64,000 nucleotides of DNA from Solirubrobacter sp963736505. Lineage in GTDB: Bacteria; Actinomycetota; Thermoleophilia; Solirubrobacterales; Solirubrobacteraceae. The notes beneath the pieces were generated by a model. That model had not been told where the DNA came from. It saw only the letters and a list, made by a program, of their open reading frames with translations, and did no database searches. Positions 27,007 through 36,015 of the stretch are shown here, piece by piece. The translations under genes were made by a program, and so were the position numbers. The DNA is taken from NCBI GenBank assembly GCA_963736505.1, contig CAVTOZ010000003.1:930001-994000 (forward strand), written 5' to 3'. How positions within the stretch are numbered: the first letter of the stretch is position 1; every line of letters begins with the position of its first letter.

Positions 27007-28223
27007 CGTGGGACCTCGGCCGGGCCGAGGAGCATCTGCTCTCGCTCGAGCTGTTCGGAATGCGCTTCGGCCTGGAGCGCATGCTTCGCCTCCTGACGGC
27101 GCTCGGCTCGCCGCAGGAGCGGTTCGGCGCCGTGCACGTCGTCGGCACCAACGGGAAGTCCTCGACGGTGCGGATGACGGCGGCGCTGCTGGAGGCGCAC
27201 GACCTGCGCGCCGGCGCCTACCTGTCGCCGCACCTGACGACGTTCGCCGAGCGGATCCGGATCGGCGACGCGGATCTGTCGCCGGACGCGTTCGGCGCCG
27301 CGGTCGAGCGCGCCGCCGCGGCCGCCGCGAAGGTCGACCGCACGCTCTCCGGCGGCGAGCGCGTGACGCAGTTCGAGCTGCTGACGGCAGCCGCGTTCGA
27401 CGAGCTGGCGCGCCGCGAGGTCGACGTCGCGGTCGTCGAGGCCGGGCTCGGCGGGCGCTGGGACGCGACCAACGTGCTCGACGCGCCGGTCGTCGTGCTC
27501 ACCAACGTCGGGCTCGAGCACACGCGCTGGCTCGGCCCGACGATCGCCGACATCGCGGGCGAGAAGCTCGCCGTCGTGCGTCCCGAGGCCACCCTGGTGC
27601 TCGGCGAGGCGCAGCCGGAGGTCGAGGCGCTCGCCCGCGCCACGGGCGCGAAGATCGTGCGGCCGGAAGCCGAGACGGCGGCGCTGCCGGGCTATCAGCG
27701 GACGAACTTCGCGGTGGCGGCGGCGGCCGCGACCGCGTACCTCGGGCGGCCGCTCGACCCCGCGGTCGTGGCGCGCGTGGCCGCCCACTCGCAGGTGCCC
27801 GGCCGGCTGCAGGTGATCGCCGAGGACCCGCGCACCGTGCTCGACGGCGCCCACAACCCGTCAGGGATCGCCGCGCTGGCGGCCGCGCTGCCGGACGCGG
27901 TCGGCGACCGGCCGGTCGTCGCCGTGCTCTCGATCCTGGACGACAAGGACGCGGCTGCGATGCTGAGGGAACTGCTGCCCGCGACCTCCGCACTCGTCTT
28001 CACCGCCTCCTCGAACCGCCGCTCCCTGCCGCCGGCGACGCTCGCGTCGCTGGCCGCGCAACTGGGCGCGCCGGCATCCGAGGTGGAGCCCGACGCGCGC
28101 CGGGCGCTCGCGCGCGGACGCGAGCTGGCGGGGGCCGGCGGGGCCGTCGTGGCGACGGGCTCGATCTACCTGGTGGCCGATCTGGCGAGCCCTCCGGGCG
28201 CGCGGCGGGCGAGCGCCCTGTGA
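27003..28223 (+). CDS. folC: Bifunctional folylpolyglutamate/dihydrofolate synthase
   Basis: 406 residues. Mur-ligase-like fold with the ATP P-loop HVVGTNGKSST (about residue 44), the LSPHLTTFAERIR folate-loop region, EAGLGGRWDATN, and DGAHNPSG (about 282). It adds glutamate to folates, and possibly to dihydropteroate. The start GTG overlaps the valS stop. The downstream small membrane gene in turn overlaps its stop by 4 bases. Confidence 0.95.
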   Translation: MTWDLGRAEEHLLSLELFGMRFGLERMLRLLTALGSPQERFGAVHVVGTNGKSSTVRMTAALLEAHDLRAGAYLSPHLTTFAERIRIGDADLSPDAFGAAVERAAAAAAKVDRTLSGGERVTQFELLTAAAFDELARREVDVAVVEAGLGGRWDATNVLDAPVVVLTNVGLEHTRWLGPTIADIAGEKLAVVRPEATLVLGEAQPEVEALARATGAKIVRPEAETAALPGYQRTNFAVAAAAATAYLGRPLDPAVVARVAAHSQVPGRLQVIAEDPRTVLDGAHNPSGIAALAAALPDAVGDRPVVAVLSILDDKDAAAMLRELLPATSALVFTASSNRRSLPPATLASLAAQLGAPASEVEPDARRALARGRELAGAGGAVVATGSIYLVADLASPPGARRASAL

Positions 28224-28336
28224 ACGATCGCGGGCCGTCCGTGCTGGCGATGATTGCGCTGGTCGCAATCGTGGTAGCCCTCGTCATCCTCGTGTTCTTC
28301 GGGATCGGCTACGCCTTCGGGCGGGCTTTCCTGTAA
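28220..28336 (+). CDS. Small single-span membrane protein
   Basis: 38 residues from a GTG overlapping the folC stop (GTGA). A short polar N-terminus (NDRGPSV) precedes a continuous hydrophobic stretch (LAMIALVAIVVALVILVFFG) and a short YAFGRAFL tail. It looks like a one-pass membrane peptide translated by coupling with folC. The function is unknown; the reading frame and overlap are the only support. Confidence 0.6.
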   Translation: MNDRGPSVLAMIALVAIVVALVILVFFGIGYAFGRAFL

Positions 28337-28363
28337 CCCCTCCCACTACGATCTAGCCCCAAC

Positions 28364-28951
28364 ATGCACGCCCTGGCGATCTTCTCGATCAAGAACAGCA
28401 GCCTCAACACGGCTGCCAGCGTCGCGCTGCTGATCCTCGGCGTGCTGTATCTGGCGCTGATCTTCTGGACGTTCGCGGACGCTCGCCGCCGCATCGACGA
28501 CCCGCTGCTGGTCGTCTGCGCGACGCTCGCATCGTTCTTCCCGTTCGTCGGCACGATCGTCTACCTGATCGTGCGCCCGCCCGAGTACCTGGACGACGTG
28601 CGCCTGCGCGAGCTGGAGATGACGGCGGCCGAGGCACGGCTCGCGAACCTCGACTACCAGCTCTGCCCGCACTGCGACTACGAGGTCAAGGCGGACTACC
28701 TGCGCTGCCCGAGCTGCATGCGCAAGCTCAAGGAGCGCTGCTACTCCTGCAGCAAGCCGATCGACCCGGCCTGGCGGATCTGCCCGTTCTGCGAGGCCGA
28801 GACGAACGCGCCGACGCCGTCGACGACGCGCCGCCGGCGCCGCCAGACGACCGATCAGCCGACGATCTCGGCCGACGCGGCCGAGCTCGCGGAGGCGACT
28901 GACTCGGGCACGACCGGCAGTGGCGAGACGTCGCGCAGCAGGCGTCGCTGA
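28364..28951 (+). CDS. Membrane protein with double zinc ribbon
   Basis: 195 residues. Two hydrophobic segments (about residues 17-38 and 48-68) flank the basic loop DARRRIDDP. The cytoplasmic part has two CxxC-type zinc ribbons: CPHC/CPSC and CYSC/CPFC (about 100-145). A Thr/Arg/Ser-rich disordered tail follows (TRRRRRQTTD). Double zinc ribbons of this kind bind nucleic acid or protein; no enzyme motif is visible. A TACGAT hexamer 11 bases upstream is a possible -10. ndk follows 13 bases downstream. Confidence 0.8.
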   Translation: MHALAIFSIKNSSLNTAASVALLILGVLYLALIFWTFADARRRIDDPLLVVCATLASFFPFVGTIVYLIVRPPEYLDDVRLRELEMTAAEARLANLDYQLCPHCDYEVKADYLRCPSCMRKLKERCYSCSKPIDPAWRICPFCEAETNAPTPSTTRRRRRQTTDQPTISADAAELAEATDSGTTGSGETSRSRRR

Positions 28952-28964
28952 CACACTGCCCGCC

Positions 28965-29369
28965 ATGGAACGCACACTGATCCTGGTCAAGCCGGACGCT
29001 TTCGCGCGCGGCCTGACGGGGGAGATCATCGCCCGCTTCGAGCGCAAGGGCCTGAAGATCGTGGCGGCACGCCACATGACCGTCACCGAGGAGCTCGCCG
29101 GCCAGCACTACGCCGAGCACGCCGAGCGCCCGTTCTTCGGCGAGCTCGTCGAGTTCATCACCTCCGGCCCGATCGTGGCGCTCGTCTTCGAGGGCGAGAG
29201 CGCGATCAAGGCCGCCCGCCAGGTGATCGGCGCGACGAACCCGCTCGAGGCCACCACCGGCTCGATCCGCGGCGACTTCGCGGTCGCCGTCGGCCAGAAC
29301 ATGGTCCACGGCTCGGACTCGCCTGAGTCCGGCCTGCGCGAGGCCGCGCTGTTCTTCCCCGAGCTCTAG
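28965..29369 (+). CDS. ndk: Nucleoside diphosphate kinase
   Basis: 134 residues from ATG 28965 (MERTLILVKPDAF), the normal size; a longer in-frame ATG would overlap the zinc-ribbon gene and lacks homology. The phospho-His is in NMVHGSDSPE (about residue 114), and RPFFGELVEFITSGP is a family signature. It equilibrates NTP pools by transferring gamma-phosphate. The stop codon is followed 6 bases later by a 34-nt repeat that also precedes rplU. Confidence 0.97.
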   Translation: MERTLILVKPDAFARGLTGEIIARFERKGLKIVAARHMTVTEELAGQHYAEHAERPFFGELVEFITSGPIVALVFEGESAIKAARQVIGATNPLEATTGSIRGDFAVAVGQNMVHGSDSPESGLREAALFFPEL

Positions 29370-29375
29370 TAGGCA

Positions 29376-29409
29376 GCAGCCCCTCCGCCCCACCCCGATC
29401 ATCCGACCT
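29376..29409. repeat. 34-nt intergenic repeat, copy 1 (before maf)
   Basis: The sequence begins GCAGCCCCTCCGCCCC and ends GATCATCCGACCT. All 34 bases are identical to 38404-38437. It fills the ndk-maf gap and ends 6 bases before the maf start. It contains CCTCC, which matches the anti-Shine-Dalgarno core, and no SD of its own. It may be a shared promoter, a leader signal, or a dispersed repeat. Confidence 0.85.
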
Positions 29410-29415
29410 ACGCGC

Positions 29416-30003
29416 TTGATCCTTGCGTCGTCGTCGCCGCAGCGGCGCAAGATCCTCGAGCAGGTCGGGATCCCGTTCGTCGTCCGGCCGGCCAACGTTG
29501 ACGAGGAGACCGCCGGCGACCCGGTCGAGGTCGCCGAGGAGAACGCGCGCCGCAAGGCCGCCGCGGTCCCGTCTCCGCTCACGCTCGGCGCCGACACGCT
29601 GGTGGCGATCGGCGGCGACATCCTCGGCAAGCCGCGCGACGCGGCCCAGGCGCGCGAGTACGTCGCGCGCCTGGCCGGCGCCACGCACGTCGTGGTCGGC
29701 GGGATCGCGCTCGCGGCGGACGGCGTGATCGAGACCGACGTCGTCGTCACGCGCGTCACGTTCCGCGATGTCCCGGACGCGCTGCTCGACTGGTACGTCG
29801 GCACGGGGGAGTGGCAGGGCCGCGCGGGCGGCTACGCGATCCAGGGCGCGGGCGCGGTGCTCGTCGATTCGATCGACGGCGACTACCTGAACGTCGTAGG
29901 CCTGCCTCTGGCGCGGCTCCTGGATCTCCGTCCGGAGCTGTTGCCGGGCCCGATTTCGGCCCCCCGCCTCAAAACCTCCGAAGAAGTGGACGAATCCTCC
30001 TGA
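29416..30003 (+). CDS. maf: Maf family nucleotide pyrophosphatase
   Basis: 195 residues from TTG (LILASSSPQRRKILEQVG). Maf proteins hydrolyse non-canonical or UTP/dTTP nucleotides to the monophosphate and are also linked to septum inhibition. Family signatures: ASSSPQRRKIL, GADTLV, and GGYAIQGAGAVLVDSIDGDYLNVVG with the catalytic Asp/Glu residues. Beside mreBCD, maf is a common neighbour in bacteria. A TTG start fits the lack of an upstream SD and the short spacer after the 34-nt repeat. Confidence 0.93.
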   Translation: MILASSSPQRRKILEQVGIPFVVRPANVDEETAGDPVEVAEENARRKAAAVPSPLTLGADTLVAIGGDILGKPRDAAQAREYVARLAGATHVVVGGIALAADGVIETDVVVTRVTFRDVPDALLDWYVGTGEWQGRAGGYAIQGAGAVLVDSIDGDYLNVVGLPLARLLDLRPELLPGPISAPRLKTSEEVDESS

Positions 30004-30043
30004 GAAGCGGTTTGCAGCGATTTTCGGCGCATCGGCGGTTAGG

Positions 30044-30083
30044 TAGACTCACGCACTGGCTCGGTCTCCGTTTCCCAAGGAGG
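30044..30083 (+). promoter_or_regulatory. mreB promoter -10 and ribosome binding site
   Basis: TAGACT (30044-30049) is a plausible -10. A strong AAGGAGG (30077-30083) follows, 16 bases from the mreB ATG, an unusually long spacer. Transcription would start near 30057, giving a leader of about 43 bases. Confidence 0.45.
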
Positions 30084-30099
30084 TCCAGCCCGCTCACGC

Positions 30100-31152
<1,053 letters not shown>

Positions 31153-31194
31153 CTTGGACTTGACCATCCCCTCGAACCCCGCCTTCATTCGCGT

Positions 31195-32076
31195 ATGCAC
31201 GACAGAGCGGTCCGCCGTCGCCGTGCAGTGCTGGTCGTCCTCGTAGCGGCCTCGCTGTTCCTGCTCACCGCCTACTTCGGCGAGTCATCCAATGGCAGCC
31301 TGCACTCCGTGCAGCGCGGCGCCATGGGCGTCCTGTCGCCGATCCAGGAGGGCGCCAACCGCGTCCTGAAGCCGTTCCGCGACCTGTTCGGGTGGTTCGG
31401 CGACACCTTGGACGCGAAGGGGCAGCGCGACAACTACAAGAAGCAGGCCGAGACGTACCGGGAGCAGCTCGCCGGCGCGAACATCGCGCTCAAGCAGCTC
31501 CAGCAGCGCAGCAACCTCCAGGACCAGGACCAGCGCGGGCTCGATCGCTACCAGCCGGTCGAGGCGCGCGTCATCGTGCACTCGCCGAACGCCTTCTTCC
31601 AGCGCATGGAGATCAACAAGGGCCCGGACGACAACGTCCACACGGGCGACCCGGTGATCGCCTCCGGCGGCCTGATCGGCAAGGTCGAGTCGACGATCGG
31701 GGGCGGCGGCGCGGTCGTGACGCTGATCACCGACCAGGACTTCTCCGTCTCCGCGGTGGCGGGCGCCAAGCTGGAGCCGGGCAGCATCCAGCCGGCGATC
31801 GGGGCGCCCGGCGACCTGCTGCTGAAAATGGTCATGCACCCGGACAACGTCCGCACCGGCGACCTGGTGCTGACGGCCGGGACGGTCGCGGCGCGGCCGG
31901 ACCTGGCGTCGCGCTACCCGCCCGGCATCGTGATCGGCACGGTCAAGCGGATCGATCCCGGCTCGGGCGACCTCGACCGCCGGATCCACGTCACGCCCGT
32001 CGCCGATCCCGGTAAGACCGACATCGTGCAGGTGCTGACCGAGCCGCACGCCGACCTCCAGGCCACGAATAAGTGA
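31195..32076 (+). CDS. mreC: Rod shape-determining protein MreC
   Basis: 293 residues: short basic N-terminus, one membrane span (AVLVVLVAASLFLLTAYFG), a coiled coil (about residues 75-120), then the beta-barrel domain with SPNAFFQRMEINKGPDDNV and a GLIGKVE motif. It is a periplasmic-side scaffold that contacts PBP2 and MreD. Its stop overlaps the mreD GTG by 4 bases (GTGA). Confidence 0.95.
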   Translation: MHDRAVRRRRAVLVVLVAASLFLLTAYFGESSNGSLHSVQRGAMGVLSPIQEGANRVLKPFRDLFGWFGDTLDAKGQRDNYKKQAETYREQLAGANIALKQLQQRSNLQDQDQRGLDRYQPVEARVIVHSPNAFFQRMEINKGPDDNVHTGDPVIASGGLIGKVESTIGGGGAVVTLITDQDFSVSAVAGAKLEPGSIQPAIGAPGDLLLKMVMHPDNVRTGDLVLTAGTVAARPDLASRYPPGIVIGTVKRIDPGSGDLDRRIHVTPVADPGKTDIVQVLTEPHADLQATNK

Positions 32077-32639
32077 CGCTGACGGGCGCATCCGCCTTCC
32101 GCCTGGCGCTGATCGGCCTGGTCGGCGGCATCCTGCAGCTCGGCGCCGTGTCGCAGTTCACGGTCTTCGGCGTGCCGGCCGACCTGTCGCCTCTGCTCGT
32201 CGCCGCCGCGGGGTTCTACGCCGGCTCGATCTCCGGCGCCGTGTTCGGCTTCTCGCTCGGGCTGTTCGTCGACATCTCGCTCTTCCAGACGCTCGGCGTG
32301 ACCTCGCTCGTCTTCACCGCCGTCGGCTACGGCGCGGGCCGGATCCGCGAGCTGCGCGATCCCGCCCACGGCCTCGCGCCGGTCGCGGTCGGCGCGGCGG
32401 GGACCGCGGTCGCGCTGATCGGCTTCGCGCTGCTGCAGTTCCTGCTCGGCGTCGACGCGCCCGTCTCGCTGCTGCTGCTGCGCCAGATCCTGCTGACGAT
32501 CGTGCTCGACACGCTGCTCGCGCTGCCCGTCTTCGCGCTCGTGCGCCGCCTGCTGCTGCCGTACCTGCCCGAGGACCCGCGCCGCCGCCGGCGCCGCGCC
32601 TACACGACCGGCGGGCTCAGCCCGATCTCGCGCCTCTGA
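32073..32639 (+). CDS. mreD: Rod shape-determining protein MreD
   Basis: 188 residues with about five to six membrane segments; the LGLFVDISLFQTLGVTSL segment resembles the conserved MreD Asp-containing helix. It is an integral partner of MreC. Starts at a GTG overlapping mreC and ends overlapping the PBP2 gene by one base, so the whole morphogenesis group is coupled. Confidence 0.9.
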   Translation: MTLTGASAFRLALIGLVGGILQLGAVSQFTVFGVPADLSPLLVAAAGFYAGSISGAVFGFSLGLFVDISLFQTLGVTSLVFTAVGYGAGRIRELRDPAHGLAPVAVGAAGTAVALIGFALLQFLLGVDAPVSLLLLRQILLTIVLDTLLALPVFALVRRLLLPYLPEDPRRRRRRAYTTGGLSPISRL

Positions 32640-34813
32640 TGCCGCAGCGCGTACCCGACCGGCTCCCGCCGATCACGCCGCAGCTCGCGTGGCGCGTCGC
32701 CGTGCTCGGCGGCGTCGCCTTCGTGCTGTTCGGGATCGTCTTCTTCCGGCTCTGGTTCCTGCAGGTGCTGTCCGGCGACGAGCTCGTCGCCAAGGCGCGC
32801 GAGAACCGGGTGCGCAAGGTCCCGATCGAGGCGCCGCGCGGCGACATCGTGGACCGCGACGGCGTCACGCTCGTCACGAGCAAGCAGGCCGCCGTCGTGC
32901 AGATGCTGCCGAACCAGCTCCCGGCGGCCGTCAAGACCGAGGCCGACGACTACCGCAAGGAGCTCGCCAAGGCGCAGGGCGAGATGCTGCAGGCCCGCGA
33001 CCAGGCCGACGCGTACTCGCGCCAGCTCAAGGACGACGGCGTCAAGAACACGAAGACGCAGAAGGCCACGCTGTCGCGGCTGCGCAAGCAGGGCCGCACC
33101 GCTCGCACGGTCCCGATCCCCGCGCTGCCCGGCTCCGAGGTGCAGCTCGGGAAGCTCTACCGGCGCATCTCGCGCGTGCTGCAGGACGTCAGCCCGGAGG
33201 AGATCCACGCCCGCGTGATCCGCGGCATCGCCGACGCGCCCTACTCCAACGTGACGATCAAGACCGACGTCGACACGGCGGAGTTCAACTACATCAAGGA
33301 GAACCAGGAGCTCTTCCCCGGCGTCGTGGTGGAGACGCGCTTCCTGCGCGACTACCCGCACAACGACCTCGCCGCGCAGCTGTTCGGGACCGTCTCGGAG
33401 ATCAGCGAGACGCAGCGGCTCCAGAAGAAGTACGCCGACGTCTCCCAGGGCACGCGGATCGGCCAGAGCGGCCTGGAGGAGCAGTACGATCGCTACCTGC
33501 GCGGCGCCGACGGCTTCACGCGCGTGGTCGTCAACGCGATGGGCACGCGCGACGACCAGGCCAAGACGAGCGAGAAGCCCTACGTGCAGGGCCAGCGGCT
33601 CAAGCTCACGCTCGACTACAACCTGCAGAAGGCCGGCGACTCGGCGCTCGCGCGCGGCATCGCCGCTTCCGGGCACGGCGCGACGGCCGGCGCCTACGTG
33701 GCGATGGACCCGGACACCGGCGCGATCCTCGCGATGGGCTCCAAGCCGGGCTTCAACGCGAACATCTTCGCGCGGCCGTTCTCGAAGAAGGTGTGGGACT
33801 ACCTGACGTCGGACTCGACGAGCGCGCCGCTGTTGGACCGCGCGACGGAGTCCGCCTATCCGACGGGCTCGGTGTTCAAGCCGGTCACGGCGCTCGCGGC
33901 GCTCGGTCAGGGCCTGATCAACGCCAGCACGCAGGTCGTCGACGACGGCCAGTACGAGTACGGCCATAAGAAGTATCACAACGCCAAGGACGCGAAGTTC
34001 GGCTCGATCGACATGTCCGACGCCATCAAGGTCTCCTCGGACATCTACTTCTTCCGGCTCGGCGCGCAGGCCAACGAGAAGGGCCGGATCATCCAGCGCT
34101 GGGCCAACCGGCTCGGCTTCGGGCGCAAGACCGGGCTCGACGTGCCGGGCGAGAACCCCGGCCTCGTGCCCGACGCGCAGTGGCGCGACGACGCCTACGC
34201 CAAGTACCTGGCGTGCGCGAAGAAGGGCAGCGTCACGCCGGGCACCGAGGCGGCGCTGTTCAAGTGCGGCGGGATCGAGCGCCAGTGGTCCGGCGGCGAC
34301 AACGTCAACTTCGCGGTCGGCCAGGGCGACCTGCAGGCGACGCCGCTGCAGGTGGCGGTCGCGTACTCCGCGCTCGCCAACGGCGGCACGATCGTGCGCC
34401 CGCACCTCGGCGAGGCGATCGAGGACGGCGCCGGCCGCACCGTGCAGGAGCTGCACGTGCGCGCGCGGCGCAAGGTCAAGATCGATCCGACCGACCGCGA
34501 CGTGATCCTCCAGGGCCTGCATCGCGCGGCCAGCGAACAGGGCGGCACGTCCTACGACGTCTTCAAGGGCTGGGACCAGAAGGACTACCCCGTCTACGGC
34601 AAGACCGGCACCGCCGAGCGCGGCGTCAACCCCGACCAGGCCTGGTACGCCTGCTTCGTCAAGGACAAGAACCGCCCGATCGTCGTCATCGTGACGATCG
34701 AGAAGGGCGGCTTCGGCGCCGAAACTGCGGCACCCGTGGCGCGCCTCATCCTGTCGCAGTGGTTTTCTACGGGTGACGACCAGTTCCATGCCGGCTCGAG
34801 CACGACCCTGTGA
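32639..34813 (+). CDS. mrdA: Penicillin-binding protein 2 transpeptidase
   Basis: 724 residues. Class B PBP: one N-terminal span (about residues 18-42), a pedestal region (RGDIVDRDGV at about 70) with an Ala/Lys/Gln-rich insertion around 105-150, then the transpeptidase domain with active Ser in YPTGSVFKPVT (about 411) and KTGTAE (about 655). It crosslinks lateral wall peptidoglycan with RodA, whose gene follows with a 4-base overlap. The Gln/Lys-rich insertion is unusual in size. Confidence 0.95.
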   Translation: MPQRVPDRLPPITPQLAWRVAVLGGVAFVLFGIVFFRLWFLQVLSGDELVAKARENRVRKVPIEAPRGDIVDRDGVTLVTSKQAAVVQMLPNQLPAAVKTEADDYRKELAKAQGEMLQARDQADAYSRQLKDDGVKNTKTQKATLSRLRKQGRTARTVPIPALPGSEVQLGKLYRRISRVLQDVSPEEIHARVIRGIADAPYSNVTIKTDVDTAEFNYIKENQELFPGVVVETRFLRDYPHNDLAAQLFGTVSEISETQRLQKKYADVSQGTRIGQSGLEEQYDRYLRGADGFTRVVVNAMGTRDDQAKTSEKPYVQGQRLKLTLDYNLQKAGDSALARGIAASGHGATAGAYVAMDPDTGAILAMGSKPGFNANIFARPFSKKVWDYLTSDSTSAPLLDRATESAYPTGSVFKPVTALAALGQGLINASTQVVDDGQYEYGHKKYHNAKDAKFGSIDMSDAIKVSSDIYFFRLGAQANEKGRIIQRWANRLGFGRKTGLDVPGENPGLVPDAQWRDDAYAKYLACAKKGSVTPGTEAALFKCGGIERQWSGGDNVNFAVGQGDLQATPLQVAVAYSALANGGTIVRPHLGEAIEDGAGRTVQELHVRARRKVKIDPTDRDVILQGLHRAASEQGGTSYDVFKGWDQKDYPVYGKTGTAERGVNPDQAWYACFVKDKNRPIVVIVTIEKGGFGAETAAPVARLILSQWFSTGDDQFHAGSSTTL

Positions 34814-36006
34814 GCGCCCAGACCATCCAGCCCGCCTCCGAGCCGCCGCCGCCGCTCGTGCCCCGCGAATGGCGGCTCCGCCTGGATCCGCTGCTGCTGT
34901 TCGCGAGCCTCGGCCTGGTCGCCTGCTCGCTGGTCACGCTCAAGGGCGCGACGGCGCACGACATCGCCGGCGACCCGCTGTACTACGTCAAGCGCCAGGC
35001 GATCTACGCCGGCGTCGGGCTCGTGCTGATGTACGGCGTCTCGCGGCTGGACTACTCGCGGCTGCGCGAGTGGCGCTATCCGCTCTACGGCACGCTGATC
35101 CTCTCGGTCCTGTCGGTGCTCGCGCTCGCCAAGGCGACGCGTGGCGCCAAGAGCTGGATCCCGCTGCCCGGCTTCCACCTGCAGCCGTCCGAGCTCGGCA
35201 AGGTCCTGCTCGTCGTCGCGCTCTCAGGCTTCGTGGTCGAGCGCATGCGCGTGATGGGTCGTGACACGACCGCGCGCGTGATGCTGCTCGGCCTGTTCCC
35301 GACGCTCATCGTGATGGCGGAGCCGGACCTCGGCTCCGCCACCGTCTATGTCGCCGGCACGCTCGCGCTGCTGTTCGTGGCGGGCGCGCCGTGGCGGCAC
35401 TTCACCGCACTGCTCGCGCTGTTCGCGATCAGCGTGGCGGTCGTGCTCGCCGTCGCGCCGCGCTTCGGCGTGGAGGTGCTCCACCCGTACCAGGTCTCGC
35501 GCTTGACGGCGTTCCTGCATCCGTCGGAGGATCCGGCCGACGCGGGATACCAGCAGGAGCAGGCCAAGACCGCTATCGGGTCGGGGGAGAAGACCGGCCG
35601 CGGCGTCGACAACGCCACCCAGACCTCGCTCGGGTTCCTGCCCGAGCACCACACCGACTTCATCTACGCGGTGATCGGCGAGACCTACGGCTTCGCCGGC
35701 TGCGCGCTCATCCTCTCGCTGTACGCGCTGTTGATATGGCGCGGGTTGCACATCCTGACGATCGCGAAGAACCTCTTCGGAGCGCTGATCGCCGGCGGCA
35801 TCACGGTGATGCTGCTGTTCCAGCTTTTCGTGAACATCGGGATGAATGTGGGGATCATGCCCATCACAGGCGTGACGGCCCCCCTCCTGAGCTTCGGCGG
35901 GTCGTCGATGCTCTCCACCTTCCTGGCCCTCGGCCTCCTGCAGTCCATCAACGCGCAGGCGCGCGACACGGTGGACCGCAAGGGCCGGGCCACCATCTTC
36001 CAATGA
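34810..36006 (+). CDS. rodA: Peptidoglycan glycosyltransferase RodA
   Basis: 398 residues from GTG, about ten membrane segments, SEDS family. Signatures: KSWIPLPGFHLQPSELGK, the AEPDLGSA segment with the catalytic Asp, and PLLSFGGSSMLS near the C-terminus. It polymerises lipid II with PBP2. The GTG start overlaps the PBP2 stop; rng follows 9 bases downstream. Confidence 0.96.
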   Translation: MSAQTIQPASEPPPPLVPREWRLRLDPLLLFASLGLVACSLVTLKGATAHDIAGDPLYYVKRQAIYAGVGLVLMYGVSRLDYSRLREWRYPLYGTLILSVLSVLALAKATRGAKSWIPLPGFHLQPSELGKVLLVVALSGFVVERMRVMGRDTTARVMLLGLFPTLIVMAEPDLGSATVYVAGTLALLFVAGAPWRHFTALLALFAISVAVVLAVAPRFGVEVLHPYQVSRLTAFLHPSEDPADAGYQQEQAKTAIGSGEKTGRGVDNATQTSLGFLPEHHTDFIYAVIGETYGFAGCALILSLYALLIWRGLHILTIAKNLFGALIAGGITVMLLFQLFVNIGMNVGIMPITGVTAPLLSFGGSSMLSTFLALGLLQSINAQARDTVDRKGRATIFQ

Positions 36007-36015
36007 GGTTGTCCT